DNA of 50,889 bases from JAGLQA01 sp023135565 (GTDB lineage Bacteria; Acidobacteriota; Aminicenantia; UBA2199): contig DAOWCY010000024.1 in assembly GCA_030639305.1 (NCBI GenBank), positions 1-50,889 of the forward strand. Reading direction: 5' to 3'. This document shows, in pieces, positions 7,821 through 16,107 of this stretch. The first letter of the stretch is position 1, and the number at the start of each line of letters is the position of its first letter. The notes under the pieces were generated by a model. The model saw nothing but the letters and a program-made list of their open reading frames with translations, had not been told where the DNA came from and made no database searches. The translations under genes were made by a program, and so were the position numbers.

Positions 7821-9938
7821 ATGAGAAAAAAAGCGCTATTAATTCTGATTATGTTTTGTCTTCTTTTTGTCGTCGGCTATACGAAGGAAAAAACCAAAAT
7901 ATCCTCCAAACAAAAACGAAGCCTATATAGAGAGCTTCACCCCCCGCACAAATATTGGTACGATATGGTTAGCTATATTGCCACGAAAGAAGAAAAAAAC
8001 GTTTTCCTGCTCCTTAAAAACAATAGAGATAGGAATATATTTATCCGCACTTTCTGGATGCAGAGAGACCCCACCCCGGGCACCCCGGTAAACGAATATA
8101 AAAAACAGATCGAAAAGAGATTCATCTATGTGAATAAGGAGTTCAAAAAAGGCTCCTCAAAACCGGGCTGGATGACCGATATGGGAAAATTCTACATGAT
8201 CCTGGGAAAACCGAATAATATAGACAGTTACGAAAGCAAAGCCGGTCTCTACCCCGCCCAGGTCTGGTACTATCACGGCGATAAAGGACTCGGTTTGCCG
8301 ACATATTTTACTATCATGTACTATAGACCCCAAAATATGACGGAGTGGAAATTCTACAGCCCTGCCATAGATGGTCCCCAGGCGCTGCTCATCAAGGCTC
8401 TACCGGTGGATATCGACAACCGAATAGATCTTTACGACAAAATCCTGGAACTGGCCCCGGGCCTGGCAATGCCCTCGGTAACCATGGTGCCCAACGAATA
8501 CGCCCCGGGTCTTAAACCTTCTTTACGGACCAATGTGATTCTTAACAATATCTACGAATCCCCGAAAAGGCGGATCAATGTATCTTATGCCACCAATTTC
8601 TTAAAGTACAAAGGTTTTGTGGATGTTGATTCCTCGGTAAATTACATCGAGAATACCCGCTTAGTATCCATAACCAAGTACGAAAGGTTCGGTTTTAGTT
8701 TTGTCAATATTTCATTAAAACCGAAGAAAATTTCCGTGGCCTATAGTAAAGATAGAGATAAATACTTCTTCAATTTCGAATTCACAGTCAGTCTAAAGCA
8801 AGGTGAAAAGTTCGTCTACCAGTATACGAAGAACTTCGAGTTCTATGTCGATCACGATAAAGTAAATTCTCTAAAAGGTAACGGCCTGGTTATACACGAT
8901 TCCTTCCCGGTTATCCCCGGCAAGTATACCCTGATGGTCTTTGCTAAAAATACAGTGGGAAAAGAATTTACCTATTTCGATCAAGAAATAAAGGTAATAC
9001 CCGCGGGTACGATGCCGAACCTGAGCAAACCGGTCCTGGGTTATAAAAAAGAAACACAGCCGGGGAATTTTTTCTACCCTTACAAAATCGGGAACGAAAA
9101 ATTATTCGTGGACACGGAAAATACGTTCAAACTGCAGGAGACCCCCTATCTCCTAATCGGGGTCTACAACCTGAATAAAGAACTGTGGGAAAATGGCCGG
9201 GTAGAGGTCAAATTAAACGGTTTAAGCGAAAGGGCTAAATTCGAAAAAAGATTCACACTGCCCTTAAAAAACTATGCCTTTAAAAAAAACCTGAACATCC
9301 TGTACAAACTTAGCCGGGAAGGATTACAATCCGACTATTATGAACTGAGTGTAAAACTAATCAATAAATTAGACATCCTCCTGGATTCAAGAGGAGCGGA
9401 ATTCACTATCTCACCTTTTAAAACTTTCGCTTACCCCAGGGAGTCTTTTAAAAGATCGAGTCTCAATAATCCCTTCTATTTCTATTATCTAATGGGACAA
9501 CAATTTGAAACCGTGGAGAATTACCCGGCCGCTGAAAAATATTACGAAAGATGTCTCGAGAACAAGGCTGATTTTTTTGAAGGGGCCGCCCGGTTTTTAA
9601 ACCTTTTAAACCGGCAGAAAAAGTATACTAAGGTACTGGTTGAAGTTGAAAAATTAAAAGATAGCAAGGATTTTATCTTTGAATATCACTTAATAAAAGG
9701 AACTGCCCTCTACGGCATGAAAGACTATGAAAAAGCACTGCGTGAACTCATCAAAGCAAACGAGAGCTATAACAGCGACATAAGAGTTTTAAACCTGCTG
9801 GGCTTCACATTTCTCAACTTAAAAGATTACAAGGAGGCATTAAAAGCATTCGACGCTTCCTTAAGTGTAAATAAGAGTCAGCCCTTTATTTTAAAGACCA
9901 TAGAGCAAGTAAAAGAAAAGAGTAAAAACTCAAAATAA
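7821..9938 (+). CDS. GWxTD domain protein with C-terminal TPR repeats
   Basis: A 705-residue exported protein with an N-terminal signal (about residues 1-20). The GWxTD motif is GWMTD at 116-120, followed by MGKFYMILGKPNNID. The family is named for this motif, is found mainly in Bacteroidota and Acidobacteriota-type genomes and has no proven biochemical role. The middle third looks beta-rich. The last about 150 residues carry tetratricopeptide helices (AAEKYYERCLENKADF, LIKGTALYGMKDYEKALREL, LLGFTFLNLKDYKEALKAFDASL). The following STAS gene starts 12 nt downstream and is probably co-transcribed, which hints at a signalling link. Location in the periplasm or envelope is inferred. Confidence 0.85.
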   Translation: MRKKALLILIMFCLLFVVGYTKEKTKISSKQKRSLYRELHPPHKYWYDMVSYIATKEEKNVFLLLKNNRDRNIFIRTFWMQRDPTPGTPVNEYKKQIEKRFIYVNKEFKKGSSKPGWMTDMGKFYMILGKPNNIDSYESKAGLYPAQVWYYHGDKGLGLPTYFTIMYYRPQNMTEWKFYSPAIDGPQALLIKALPVDIDNRIDLYDKILELAPGLAMPSVTMVPNEYAPGLKPSLRTNVILNNIYESPKRRINVSYATNFLKYKGFVDVDSSVNYIENTRLVSITKYERFGFSFVNISLKPKKISVAYSKDRDKYFFNFEFTVSLKQGEKFVYQYTKNFEFYVDHDKVNSLKGNGLVIHDSFPVIPGKYTLMVFAKNTVGKEFTYFDQEIKVIPAGTMPNLSKPVLGYKKETQPGNFFYPYKIGNEKLFVDTENTFKLQETPYLLIGVYNLNKELWENGRVEVKLNGLSERAKFEKRFTLPLKNYAFKKNLNILYKLSREGLQSDYYELSVKLINKLDILLDSRGAEFTISPFKTFAYPRESFKRSSLNNPFYFYYLMGQQFETVENYPAAEKYYERCLENKADFFEGAARFLNLLNRQKKYTKVLVEVEKLKDSKDFIFEYHLIKGTALYGMKDYEKALRELIKANESYNSDIRVLNLLGFTFLNLKDYKEALKAFDASLSVNKSQPFILKTIEQVKEKSKNSK

Positions 9939-9950
9939 GGAGATTGCACA

Positions 9951-10250
9951 ATGAACATTAAAGAAACAAAAGAAGGCAGCAAGATTATTATGTTCCTGTC
10001 GGGAAGCATCGACATTCCCGGGGCCGAAAGTCTAAAAAAAGCACTGAACGTGGTTGTGGATGGTGGCGCCAAAGAGGTGGTTTTCGATTTTAAAGAGGTT
10101 AATTTTATCGGCAGTTCCGGTATCGGTAAATTATTGATTTTCTATAAGAATTTCACGGCTAAAGGTGGCCAAATATATATCGAAAACCTAAACAAAGAGA
10201 TAAAAGCTCTATTCAGGGCAATCAAGTTGGATAAACTTTTTAATATTTAG
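9951..10250 (+). CDS. STAS-domain anti-sigma-factor antagonist
   Basis: A 99-residue single STAS domain. It shows VFDFKEVNFIGSSGIGKLL, with the phosphorylatable serine at Ser55 or Ser56, as in SpoIIAA/RsbV-type antagonists. In partner switching a kinase phosphorylates this serine and a PP2C phosphatase reverses it. The next gene encodes both an RsbW-type ATPase domain and a SpoIIE phosphatase domain, so the module is complete except for a sigma factor or other output. An AAGGAGATTGCACA site precedes the ATG. It shares the GWxTD operon. Confidence 0.9.
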   Translation: MNIKETKEGSKIIMFLSGSIDIPGAESLKKALNVVVDGGAKEVVFDFKEVNFIGSSGIGKLLIFYKNFTAKGGQIYIENLNKEIKALFRAIKLDKLFNI

Positions 10251-10360
10251 AAGTTTATCCGCAAAAAATACCGCCCCTGCATCTACTATGCTAAACGGTT
10301 TCTCATTTCTATTATAGATGATAAGCAAGTAATGAAAATCAGGGAGATGAATATTTAACA

Positions 10361-12061
10361 ATGAGTATTAAAGGAACTATACTAATAATTGATGACAACA
10401 ACGATTTACTCGAATACCTGAAAGACTTCTTCTTGATCTATAATTATGAAGTCATCCTGGCAGAGACAGGGAACGAAGGTATCGAGAAGTTTCGTGAATT
10501 TTTACCGGACATTGTGATCTCCGATATGAGACTGCCTGACAAGAACGGGAATATCGTGGTGAAGGAAATTAAAGCAATCAACAAAGACGTACCTATAATC
10601 ATTATCACCGGGTTTTCCGACAAGCAGTTGATACTCAGCGCCATGAGAAACGGCGCTCTCGACCTTTTAAAGAAGCCCTTTAAGCCCAAAGATTTACGCT
10701 ACCTGATCAACAAAATAGACACCCTATTCAGGAAGATCAAGGTTAAACTCAGTTCGTCCTTTGTGCAGTGGGAAAAAAGAGAACTGCGTATGCCTAACGA
10801 TATTTACATTATAGCCCCGGTAGTTAATTTTATTTTCTCGAATATAGATTATATTTCCGAGGATATAAGTTTTATGAAAAACGGGTTACAGGAACTGCTG
10901 ATTAATGCCGTGGAACACGGCAACCTGAATATTTCGTACACGGAAAAGCAAGAACTGCTGGAAAAGGGAGATTATAACCGCTGCTTAAGAGAGAAAGCCT
11001 GCCAACCCGAATTTCATGATAAACATGTAATCATAAGAGTTTTTTCCACCCCTGATTATTTAAGGATCGAGATCGAAGACAAGGGGCAGGGCTTTGATCT
11101 CTCCAGTATCCCGGACCCGGAAAACCCGGAGAACTTTTTAAAAGAGCACGGCAAAGGGATTTTGATGGCCATGCACGCTTTCGACCAAGTGCAGTATAAC
11201 GAAATCGGTAACTGTGTTAAATTGACTAAATATGCGGATGATAAAAAAGAAAGCGATGTACCGGCACACGATATTGAGGATTTCGACATTTACAAAGACC
11301 TACTCAAGTACAAAAAAACCAGTGATGATTTTGATTTCGAACTGAACTTAGCCCACGAATTTCAAAATACCTTTTTACCTAAAAAGGATGATATTTCAAA
11401 ATTCAAAGGTATAAAAAGCGACTTTATTTTTGAACCTTGTTCGAAAGTATCCGGTGATTTTATCGACATGATTCATCTCGAAGAAAACACTTACGGGTAT
11501 TTTATTTCCGATATCTCCGGTCATGGCATGGCGGCAGCCCTCATTTCATCTATGTTGAAGGTCTTTTTTTCTTTGTATGCAAAAGAAGTGTTGTCCCCGG
11601 AAGGAATATATGTCATGCTGAACAAGGAATTCTTCACCTATCTGAATTCCGGTGAATACTTTACCTCTTTTTACGGCATCTATTTTGAAGAGGAGAAGAA
11701 ATTCGTTTACACCAATGCCAACCATCCTCCCCCATTACTGCTGCGGGCAAAAACCGGGAGAATCGAGCTCCTGAATACAGAAGGTTTTTTCGTCGGCATA
11801 TTTAAGGAATCGGATTTTGAAGAGAAGGAAGTTTTCCTGGAAAAAGGCGACAGGATACTATTTTATTCAGACGGGATAACCCAGGGCAAAAACCCGGACG
11901 ACGAAGAATATGGCGAAGATAGATTGATCGAAGCATACAAGAACGGCGCGGATATGTCTATCGGCAAATTGCTCGATAAAATATATGACGAAGTTAAGGT
12001 TTTCACTCATCATGTTAAGATCGACGATGATGTCACCATCGCCATGATAGAGATCCAGTAA
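10361..12061 (+). CDS. Response regulator with RsbW-like ATPase and SpoIIE phosphatase
   Basis: A 566-residue soluble signalling protein with three domains. Residues 1-120 form a receiver with Asp11, Asp12 and the phospho-acceptor Asp55 (ISDMRLPD), Thr83 and Lys105. Residues about 150-300 form a GHKL ATPase of the RsbW/SpoIIAB type, with the N-box LQELLINAVEHGN and the glycine motif DKGQGFD. Residues about 330-566 form a PP2C/SpoIIE phosphatase with GDFIDM, SDISGHGMA, YSDGIT and DDVTIAM, so the metal ligands look intact. It could act both as kinase and phosphatase on the STAS protein encoded 110 bp upstream, gated by phosphorylation from an unlinked histidine kinase. This role is inferred from the domains. 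Confidence 0.9.
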   Translation: MSIKGTILIIDDNNDLLEYLKDFFLIYNYEVILAETGNEGIEKFREFLPDIVISDMRLPDKNGNIVVKEIKAINKDVPIIIITGFSDKQLILSAMRNGALDLLKKPFKPKDLRYLINKIDTLFRKIKVKLSSSFVQWEKRELRMPNDIYIIAPVVNFIFSNIDYISEDISFMKNGLQELLINAVEHGNLNISYTEKQELLEKGDYNRCLREKACQPEFHDKHVIIRVFSTPDYLRIEIEDKGQGFDLSSIPDPENPENFLKEHGKGILMAMHAFDQVQYNEIGNCVKLTKYADDKKESDVPAHDIEDFDIYKDLLKYKKTSDDFDFELNLAHEFQNTFLPKKDDISKFKGIKSDFIFEPCSKVSGDFIDMIHLEENTYGYFISDISGHGMAAALISSMLKVFFSLYAKEVLSPEGIYVMLNKEFFTYLNSGEYFTSFYGIYFEEEKKFVYTNANHPPPLLLRAKTGRIELLNTEGFFVGIFKESDFEEKEVFLEKGDRILFYSDGITQGKNPDDEEYGEDRLIEAYKNGADMSIGKLLDKIYDEVKVFTHHVKIDDDVTIAMIEIQ

Positions 12062-12107
12062 AACCCGGCTGGGGACGGCATCCCCAGCCAATAAGCCGCT
12101 TCGCGGC
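12062..12107 (+). repeat. Dispersed GC-rich repeat, family E copy 2
   Basis: GGCTGGGGACGGCATCCCCAGCC forms a hairpin and is followed by AATAAGCCGC and TTCGCGGC. It lies immediately after the phosphatase stop and could act as a terminator-like end, although no T-run follows. The inverted copy is at 1350-1441. Confidence 0.6.
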
Positions 12108-12203
12108 ATTTACATGCCTTATGTACTGTACTGTTTGGATTTTGCCCAAAACCGGATAGTTACCCGGTTGAGAGTTGAATTTTATAACGAATTGTGGTAA
12201 CTT

Positions 12204-12905
12204 ATGCATATGAAAAACGTATTGTTTACAGCATTACCCGGTTCGGCCGGCAGCGGAGGTTTATTTGCCCTGATCAGTGGAGCTACTCCTATTGGGAAAT
12301 TCACCATGCTGATCCTGATGATTTTTTCGATCATATCCTGGGCAGTCATTATCTTTAAATTGACCGAATATTCGAAAGCAAAGAAGAATTCCCTGAAATT
12401 TGTCGACTATTTCAGGAAAAGTAAAAATTTTTCCGATATCAACAAATTTGCCTCCCTGCACCGTAATAATCCCCTGTCTGAAATATTTAAAAGCGGCTAC
12501 AGGGAACTATCGTTGAAGTTGGGGAGCCCGAATCTTCCCGGCGGGATGAATTTAGAGAGCGTACACCGCTCGCTAATAAGAGGATCTAATGGGGAAATCG
12601 TCAGGCTTGAACGGTTAAACGGGTTCCTGGCCACCACTGCGTCGGTATCGCCTTTTATAGGGCTTTTCGGCACGGTGTGGGGGATCATGAGTTCTTTCCA
12701 GAAAATTTCGAACATGGGGCAGGCAAACCTGGCCACTGTCGGACCCGGCATAGCTGAGGCCCTGATCGCCACGGCTTTAGGTTTATTTGCCGCTATCCCG
12801 GCAGTGATATTCTACAATTTGCTGTTGAATAAGTTAAAGGTTATGATCGCCGGCATGGAAGATTTCATCCTAGAATTTTTAAATGTCAGCGAACACCTAA
12901 AATAG
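12204..12905 (+). CDS. tolQ: TolQ/ExbB-family proton channel
   Basis: A 233-residue inner-membrane protein of the MotA/TolQ/ExbB family. It has a first helix near residues 28-50, a cytoplasmic loop and two late helices. The hallmark is TASVSPFIGLFGTVWGIMSSF, followed by GPGIAEALIATALGLFAAIPAV. It forms the proton channel that energises TolA with TolR. Two in-frame starts exist, 12204 and 12210, neither with a clear ribosome-binding site. A weak TTGAAT-17-TAACTT promoter would place the transcript start at the second. The gene order here makes TolQ a better name than ExbB. Confidence 0.9.
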   Translation: MHMKNVLFTALPGSAGSGGLFALISGATPIGKFTMLILMIFSIISWAVIIFKLTEYSKAKKNSLKFVDYFRKSKNFSDINKFASLHRNNPLSEIFKSGYRELSLKLGSPNLPGGMNLESVHRSLIRGSNGEIVRLERLNGFLATTASVSPFIGLFGTVWGIMSSFQKISNMGQANLATVGPGIAEALIATALGLFAAIPAVIFYNLLLNKLKVMIAGMEDFILEFLNVSEHLK

Positions 12906-12909
12906 AAAA

Positions 12910-13335
12910 ATGCAGATTAATAACAATAACAATCGAACCCCGAGGCTCACTCCCAACCTGGCGGAGATTAACGTCACCCCTTTAGTGGATGTGATGTTGG
13001 TGCTACTGATTATTTTTATGATCACAGCCCCCATGATGCAGTCGGGCATTAATGTGAACTTACCCACAGTAGAAACCAAAACGAACCCCAACACCGGGGG
13101 CCTAATTATATCTATCACCAAAGACCATTACATCTACATGGACGACCATGTGGTTAACCTTTATTTGCTGGAATCTAAGTTAAAGGAATATTTTCACAAT
13201 AAAAAGAAGAAAGTGGTTTTCCTGAAAGCGGATAAAGAGTTGTCGCACGGTTATGTAACCAATGTGATGGGCATATTGATAAAAGCGGGGGTCGAGACCA
13301 TCGGCATCATTGTCGAAGAAAAAAAGGAAAAATGA
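12910..13335 (+). CDS. tolR: TolR/ExbD-family protein
   Basis: A 141-residue protein with a cytoplasmic tail, one membrane helix and a periplasmic domain. The sequence LAEINVTPLVDVMLVLLIIFMITAP holds the proton-relaying Asp of the family (the Asp of LVDVMLV). It works with TolQ as the Tol-Pal motor. It begins 4 nt after tolQ and overlaps the next gene by 4 bp, so the three genes form one operon. Confidence 0.92.
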   Translation: MQINNNNNRTPRLTPNLAEINVTPLVDVMLVLLIIFMITAPMMQSGINVNLPTVETKTNPNTGGLIISITKDHYIYMDDHVVNLYLLESKLKEYFHNKKKKVVFLKADKELSHGYVTNVMGILIKAGVETIGIIVEEKKEK

Positions 13336-14162
13336 AATTTAAAGCCGCGGTTTTTTTATCGGTAATCTTACATATTTCCCTTGTTGCCGTTGCCATATAT
13401 GGCCCCGGCATTAAAGGATTCGGCAGTAAAGAGACCGTCTATTATGTCGATTTTATTCAAATGCCCGGAGGAGGAGGCGGCGGTTCATCAGGAGAAGGAA
13501 CACAGGCGGCCCTTATCGAGGAAACCGCTGATAAGGTAGAGATAAAGGACGGCGCCCAAAGTGTAAAAGACCTGACTGTCAAGAAAGAGACCGGTTCTAA
13601 GCTCCGCTATCCCGACCAGGACAAAAAGAAGCAAAAAGACAAGCCCAAAATTAAAAAAACCAAAATCAAGAAAAAGAAAAAGAACCGGGAACTGATATCT
13701 GTAGTCAGGAAAGACCGCCGCCAATCTAAGCCGGGGAGAAATGTTTCCCGCCGTTCCAGCGGCGGCGGTAGTTCCAACATCCGCATCGGCGCCGGGGTGG
13801 GAACAGGAAGCGGCAGCGGTACAGGCACAGGCAGCGGTTCAGGTTTCGGCGACGGTTCAGGTTCCGGCAACGGTTTTCCTTATGCCTATTATATCGACAC
13901 CATAAAGAATAAAATCTCCTCTTCCTGGTACAACGCATTGGTTTCTCCCGGTCTGCGGGGCACGCATGTAGTGACGGTTTATTTTAAGATATTAAGAACC
14001 GGCCGGCTCAAAGAATTAAAGATCGAAAGGGAAAGCGGCAGTAATTCGCTTGATTTATCGGCGCTGCGGGCGGTTGAGAACGCGGCTCCTTTTCCGCCAT
14101 TGCCCGGTAGTTTTCCTTACAGTTATCTTGGCGTGCATTTCGAGTTCGAGTGGAAGAAGTAA
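13332..14162 (+). CDS. tolA: TolA/TonB-like energy transducer
   Basis: A 276-residue inner-membrane-anchored protein. It has an N-terminal helix (residues 5-23), a Gly-rich stretch, a very Lys-rich segment (about 90-120), a Gly/Ser/Thr repeat region (about 150-178) and a C-terminal TonB/TolA domain (about 185-276: YYIDTIKNKISSSWYNAL to VHFEFEWKK). It would span the periplasm and couple the TolQR motor to outer-membrane partners. The position after tolQR and ahead of tolB-pal supports TolA. The C-terminal domain itself is TonB-family-like, so it might also serve the TonB receptor nearby. Confidence 0.85.
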   Translation: MKFKAAVFLSVILHISLVAVAIYGPGIKGFGSKETVYYVDFIQMPGGGGGGSSGEGTQAALIEETADKVEIKDGAQSVKDLTVKKETGSKLRYPDQDKKKQKDKPKIKKTKIKKKKKNRELISVVRKDRRQSKPGRNVSRRSSGGGSSNIRIGAGVGTGSGSGTGTGSGSGFGDGSGSGNGFPYAYYIDTIKNKISSSWYNALVSPGLRGTHVVTVYFKILRTGRLKELKIERESGSNSLDLSALRAVENAAPFPPLPGSFPYSYLGVHFEFEWKK

Positions 14163-14190
14163 GGCAGCGGGTGAGTGCTTTTGATTCTAA

Positions 14191-14252
14191 TTAAACAAAA
14201 GTTTTGATCAAACTTTTTCAAAAGTTTGGCTCCCGGCAGGGCCGCCGGAGGC
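14191..14252 (-). repeat. Palindromic repeat family A, copy 3 (inverted)
   Basis: A near-complete copy read on the minus strand, separating tolA from the tolB promoter. Plus-strand landmarks are TTAAACAAAAGTTTTGATCA at the left end and CAGGGCCGCCGGAGGC at the right. The following about 40 bp (GGGTGGATGCGCCGTATCC) resembles the tail of family B. Confidence 0.8.
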
Positions 14253-14337
14253 TAATAGGGTGGATGCGCCGTATCCCCGCCGGAGGCAAGATATCGAAAT
14301 TTGCCCATATAGGGGTGTGGAAATTCCCGGAACGTTG

Positions 14338-14367
14338 TTGATAATAGCAATCCATGTGTGGTATAAT
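14338..14367 (+). promoter_or_regulatory. Promoter upstream of tolB, extended -10
   Basis: TTGATA (14338-14343), an 18-bp spacer and TGGTATAAT (the -10 box is 14362-14367). It gives tolB its own transcript with a leader of about 126 nt, separate from tolQRA. Confidence 0.65.
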
Positions 14368-14380
14368 ATACTCCAGTAAC

Positions 14381-14503
14381 ATGAATAAAAGGAATAGTCT
14401 TAAAAATTGTAGATTTTTTCCATTTTTCCCCGCCTGCGTAAACAGCGCACAGGCGGGTTCTATTCTACTACACTGTCTTTCTTTCGAGGGAGTAAAAAAA
14501 TGA
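14381..14503 (+). CDS. Possible leader peptide overlapping the tolB start
   Basis: A 40-codon open frame begins 14 nt after the predicted -10 box, and its TGA stop overlaps the tolB ATG (ATGA). It has no clear ribosome-binding site and no recognised relatives. The geometry would permit translational coupling to tolB. It could also be chance, so it is listed with low confidence. Confidence 0.25.
   Translation: MNKRNSLKNCRFFPFFPACVNSAQAGSILLHCLSFEGVKK
14429..14457 (+). promoter_or_regulatory. Hairpin in the tolB leader
   Basis: CCCGCCTG (14429-14436) pairs perfectly with CAGGCGGG (14450-14457), followed by the pyrimidine-rich TTCTATTCTACTACACTG. It lies inside the predicted leader of tolB and could pause or attenuate transcription. 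Confidence 0.45.
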
Positions 14504-15849
14504 AAACCCGAATAACCTTTCAAAATCAAAACTTTACAGGAACCGGCACAAGCAGCCTGAAAAACACAGCGGTTTTTATCCTGTTGTTTTTTCTTTTAAC
14601 CGGGACATTTTCTTTGTTCGGCCAGCAGGAGGTGCGCATCAGGATAAGAGAAGGAATGCCTTCCATCCCCGTTGCCCTACCCGACATCCACTTCACCGCC
14701 AATTCCCTTCAAGACGACACCATAAAAAAGGAAATAGCCGGTGTGCTGTGGAAAGACTTAAAATACTCCCGCGTATTTAAATTGGTGCCAAAAGAACATT
14801 ACGAATATATCCAAAAATTCAACCCGGCCAATATTATATACAAAGATTGGGCCTCCATCCAGGCCAACATTTTAATCTCCGGCACATTAGAAATCTCAAC
14901 CGCACAAAGGATCATCTTCTCTTTTAAAGTCTACGACGTCAAAAGCGAAAGATTTATCTTCGGTAGAAACTTCGGCGGGAAAAAAGAGTTTGCCCGCTTA
15001 ATCGGCCACCGGGCGGCAGACGAAATGATGAAGCACTTCGGCGAAAAACCGGTCTTCACTTCGAAAATAGTCTTTACTTCCAACCGGGACGGCAATGAAG
15101 AGATATACCTGATGGATTTCGACGGCAAGAGGCAGCAGCGGATTACCTACAACGACTATATAGACCTGATGCCCTCCTGGAGTTACGATAAAGAGAAAAT
15201 CCTCTACACATCTTACCGCCGCGGCACCCCGGAACTCTACATATTCCATCTATATACCGGCAAAACAGAACTAATCTCTTCCGGCGGCGTGAACTACAGC
15301 GCCGATTGGTCGCCGGAAGCCGATAAGATCGTCTACACCTCCTCCAAAAAAGACGGCAACGCCGAAATTTATATACGGAACATGAAAACAGGCAAAGAGA
15401 AAAGAGTAACCTTTAACAGGATCATCGACACCTCTCCAAGCTGGAGTCCCAACGGCAATGAAATCGCCTTTACCTCCCAGCGCAGCGGCACCCCGCAAAT
15501 TTATATAATGGACGCGGAAGGGACCAACGTCAGGAGGATTACCTATGAAGGCACCTATCACGACAACCCGGCCTGGTCGTCCGACGGCACCAGACTCGTT
15601 TATGTATCGCGTATCGAAGCCAGGTTCGACGTCTATGTTTACAATTTAAAAAATAATACCATCGCCAAATTGACGGAAAATGCCGGGCGTAATGAAAATC
15701 CCACCTGGTCGCCCGACGGCAGGCACCTGATTTTCTCTTCCAACCGCAGCGGCCGCTACCAACTATATTCTATCGACTATGACGGCGCCAACCTGGAACG
15801 ATTGACTTCCAGGGGCGAAAACAAGATGCCCAAATGGCAGAAAAAATGA
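14500..15849 (+). CDS. tolB: TolB periplasmic beta-propeller protein
   Basis: A 449-residue exported protein with a signal sequence near residues 24-45. An N-terminal alpha/beta domain (to about 175) includes DLKYSRVFKLV, DWASIQANILISGTLE and RLIGHRAADEM. A six-bladed propeller follows, made of repeated SWSPDG-type strands (IVFTSNRDGNEEIYLMDFDG, SPNGNEIAFTSQRSGTPQIY, SPDGRHLIFSSNRSGRYQLY). TolB sits in the periplasm and links Pal and the outer membrane to TolA. A CGAGGGAG site precedes the ATG. The length is normal for the family. Confidence 0.93.
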   Translation: MKTRITFQNQNFTGTGTSSLKNTAVFILLFFLLTGTFSLFGQQEVRIRIREGMPSIPVALPDIHFTANSLQDDTIKKEIAGVLWKDLKYSRVFKLVPKEHYEYIQKFNPANIIYKDWASIQANILISGTLEISTAQRIIFSFKVYDVKSERFIFGRNFGGKKEFARLIGHRAADEMMKHFGEKPVFTSKIVFTSNRDGNEEIYLMDFDGKRQQRITYNDYIDLMPSWSYDKEKILYTSYRRGTPELYIFHLYTGKTELISSGGVNYSADWSPEADKIVYTSSKKDGNAEIYIRNMKTGKEKRVTFNRIIDTSPSWSPNGNEIAFTSQRSGTPQIYIMDAEGTNVRRITYEGTYHDNPAWSSDGTRLVYVSRIEARFDVYVYNLKNNTIAKLTENAGRNENPTWSPDGRHLIFSSNRSGRYQLYSIDYDGANLERLTSRGENKMPKWQKK

Positions 15850-15867
15850 GAAAAATGGCTCATGAGT

Positions 15868-15896
15868 TTGACAAAAAATGTTTTGTGTATTATATT
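15868..15896 (+). promoter_or_regulatory. Strong sigma-70-like promoter upstream of pal
   Basis: TTGACA (15868-15873), a 17-bp spacer and TATATT (15891-15896). The predicted start is near 15903, giving pal a leader of about 205 nt. Confidence 0.7.
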
Positions 15897-15934
15897 TAAT
15901 CCTGATATATTTTTTGAGATAAAAATCGAAAAAG

Positions 15935-16067
15935 AAGCCACCGGCGGTGGCTTAAAAAATCAGGTTAAATGTGCTGTTTATTACCGCCGGGTAATGGCTT
16001 TTGCCGGTTAAATCCGGGAAAAAAGCCAGCGGCGGCGGATTAAATGAATAGGTAAATATACTGTTTA
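15935..16067 (+). promoter_or_regulatory. Structured, internally duplicated leader of pal
   Basis: Two copies of an about 45-nt element occur at 15935-15980 and 16023-16067. Each begins AAGCCA followed by a CGGCGG run and ends CTGTTTA. The first copy forms a perfect AAGCCACC/GGTGGCTT hairpin (15935-15953). Between the copies are TTACC/GGTAA (15981-15994) and CCGG/CCGG pairs. No gene is seen in it. It looks like a folded 5' untranslated region, possibly regulatory. It does not match a riboswitch I know. Confidence 0.45.
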
Positions 16068-16107
16068 AAACCGCGCTGTAAGCGCTAATAAAAAAAAGGA
16101 GAAACCG

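Noticed and set aside
13607..13938. Minus-strand frames rich in Pro/Leu or Arg over tolA
   Set aside because: These are complements of the Gly/Ser-rich and Lys-rich stretches of tolA and have no independent signals.
15935..15953. Rho-independent terminator after tolB
   Set aside because: The hairpin is perfect but is followed by A-rich rather than T-rich sequence on the plus strand, and it lies downstream of a strong promoter. A leader structure of pal is the better reading.
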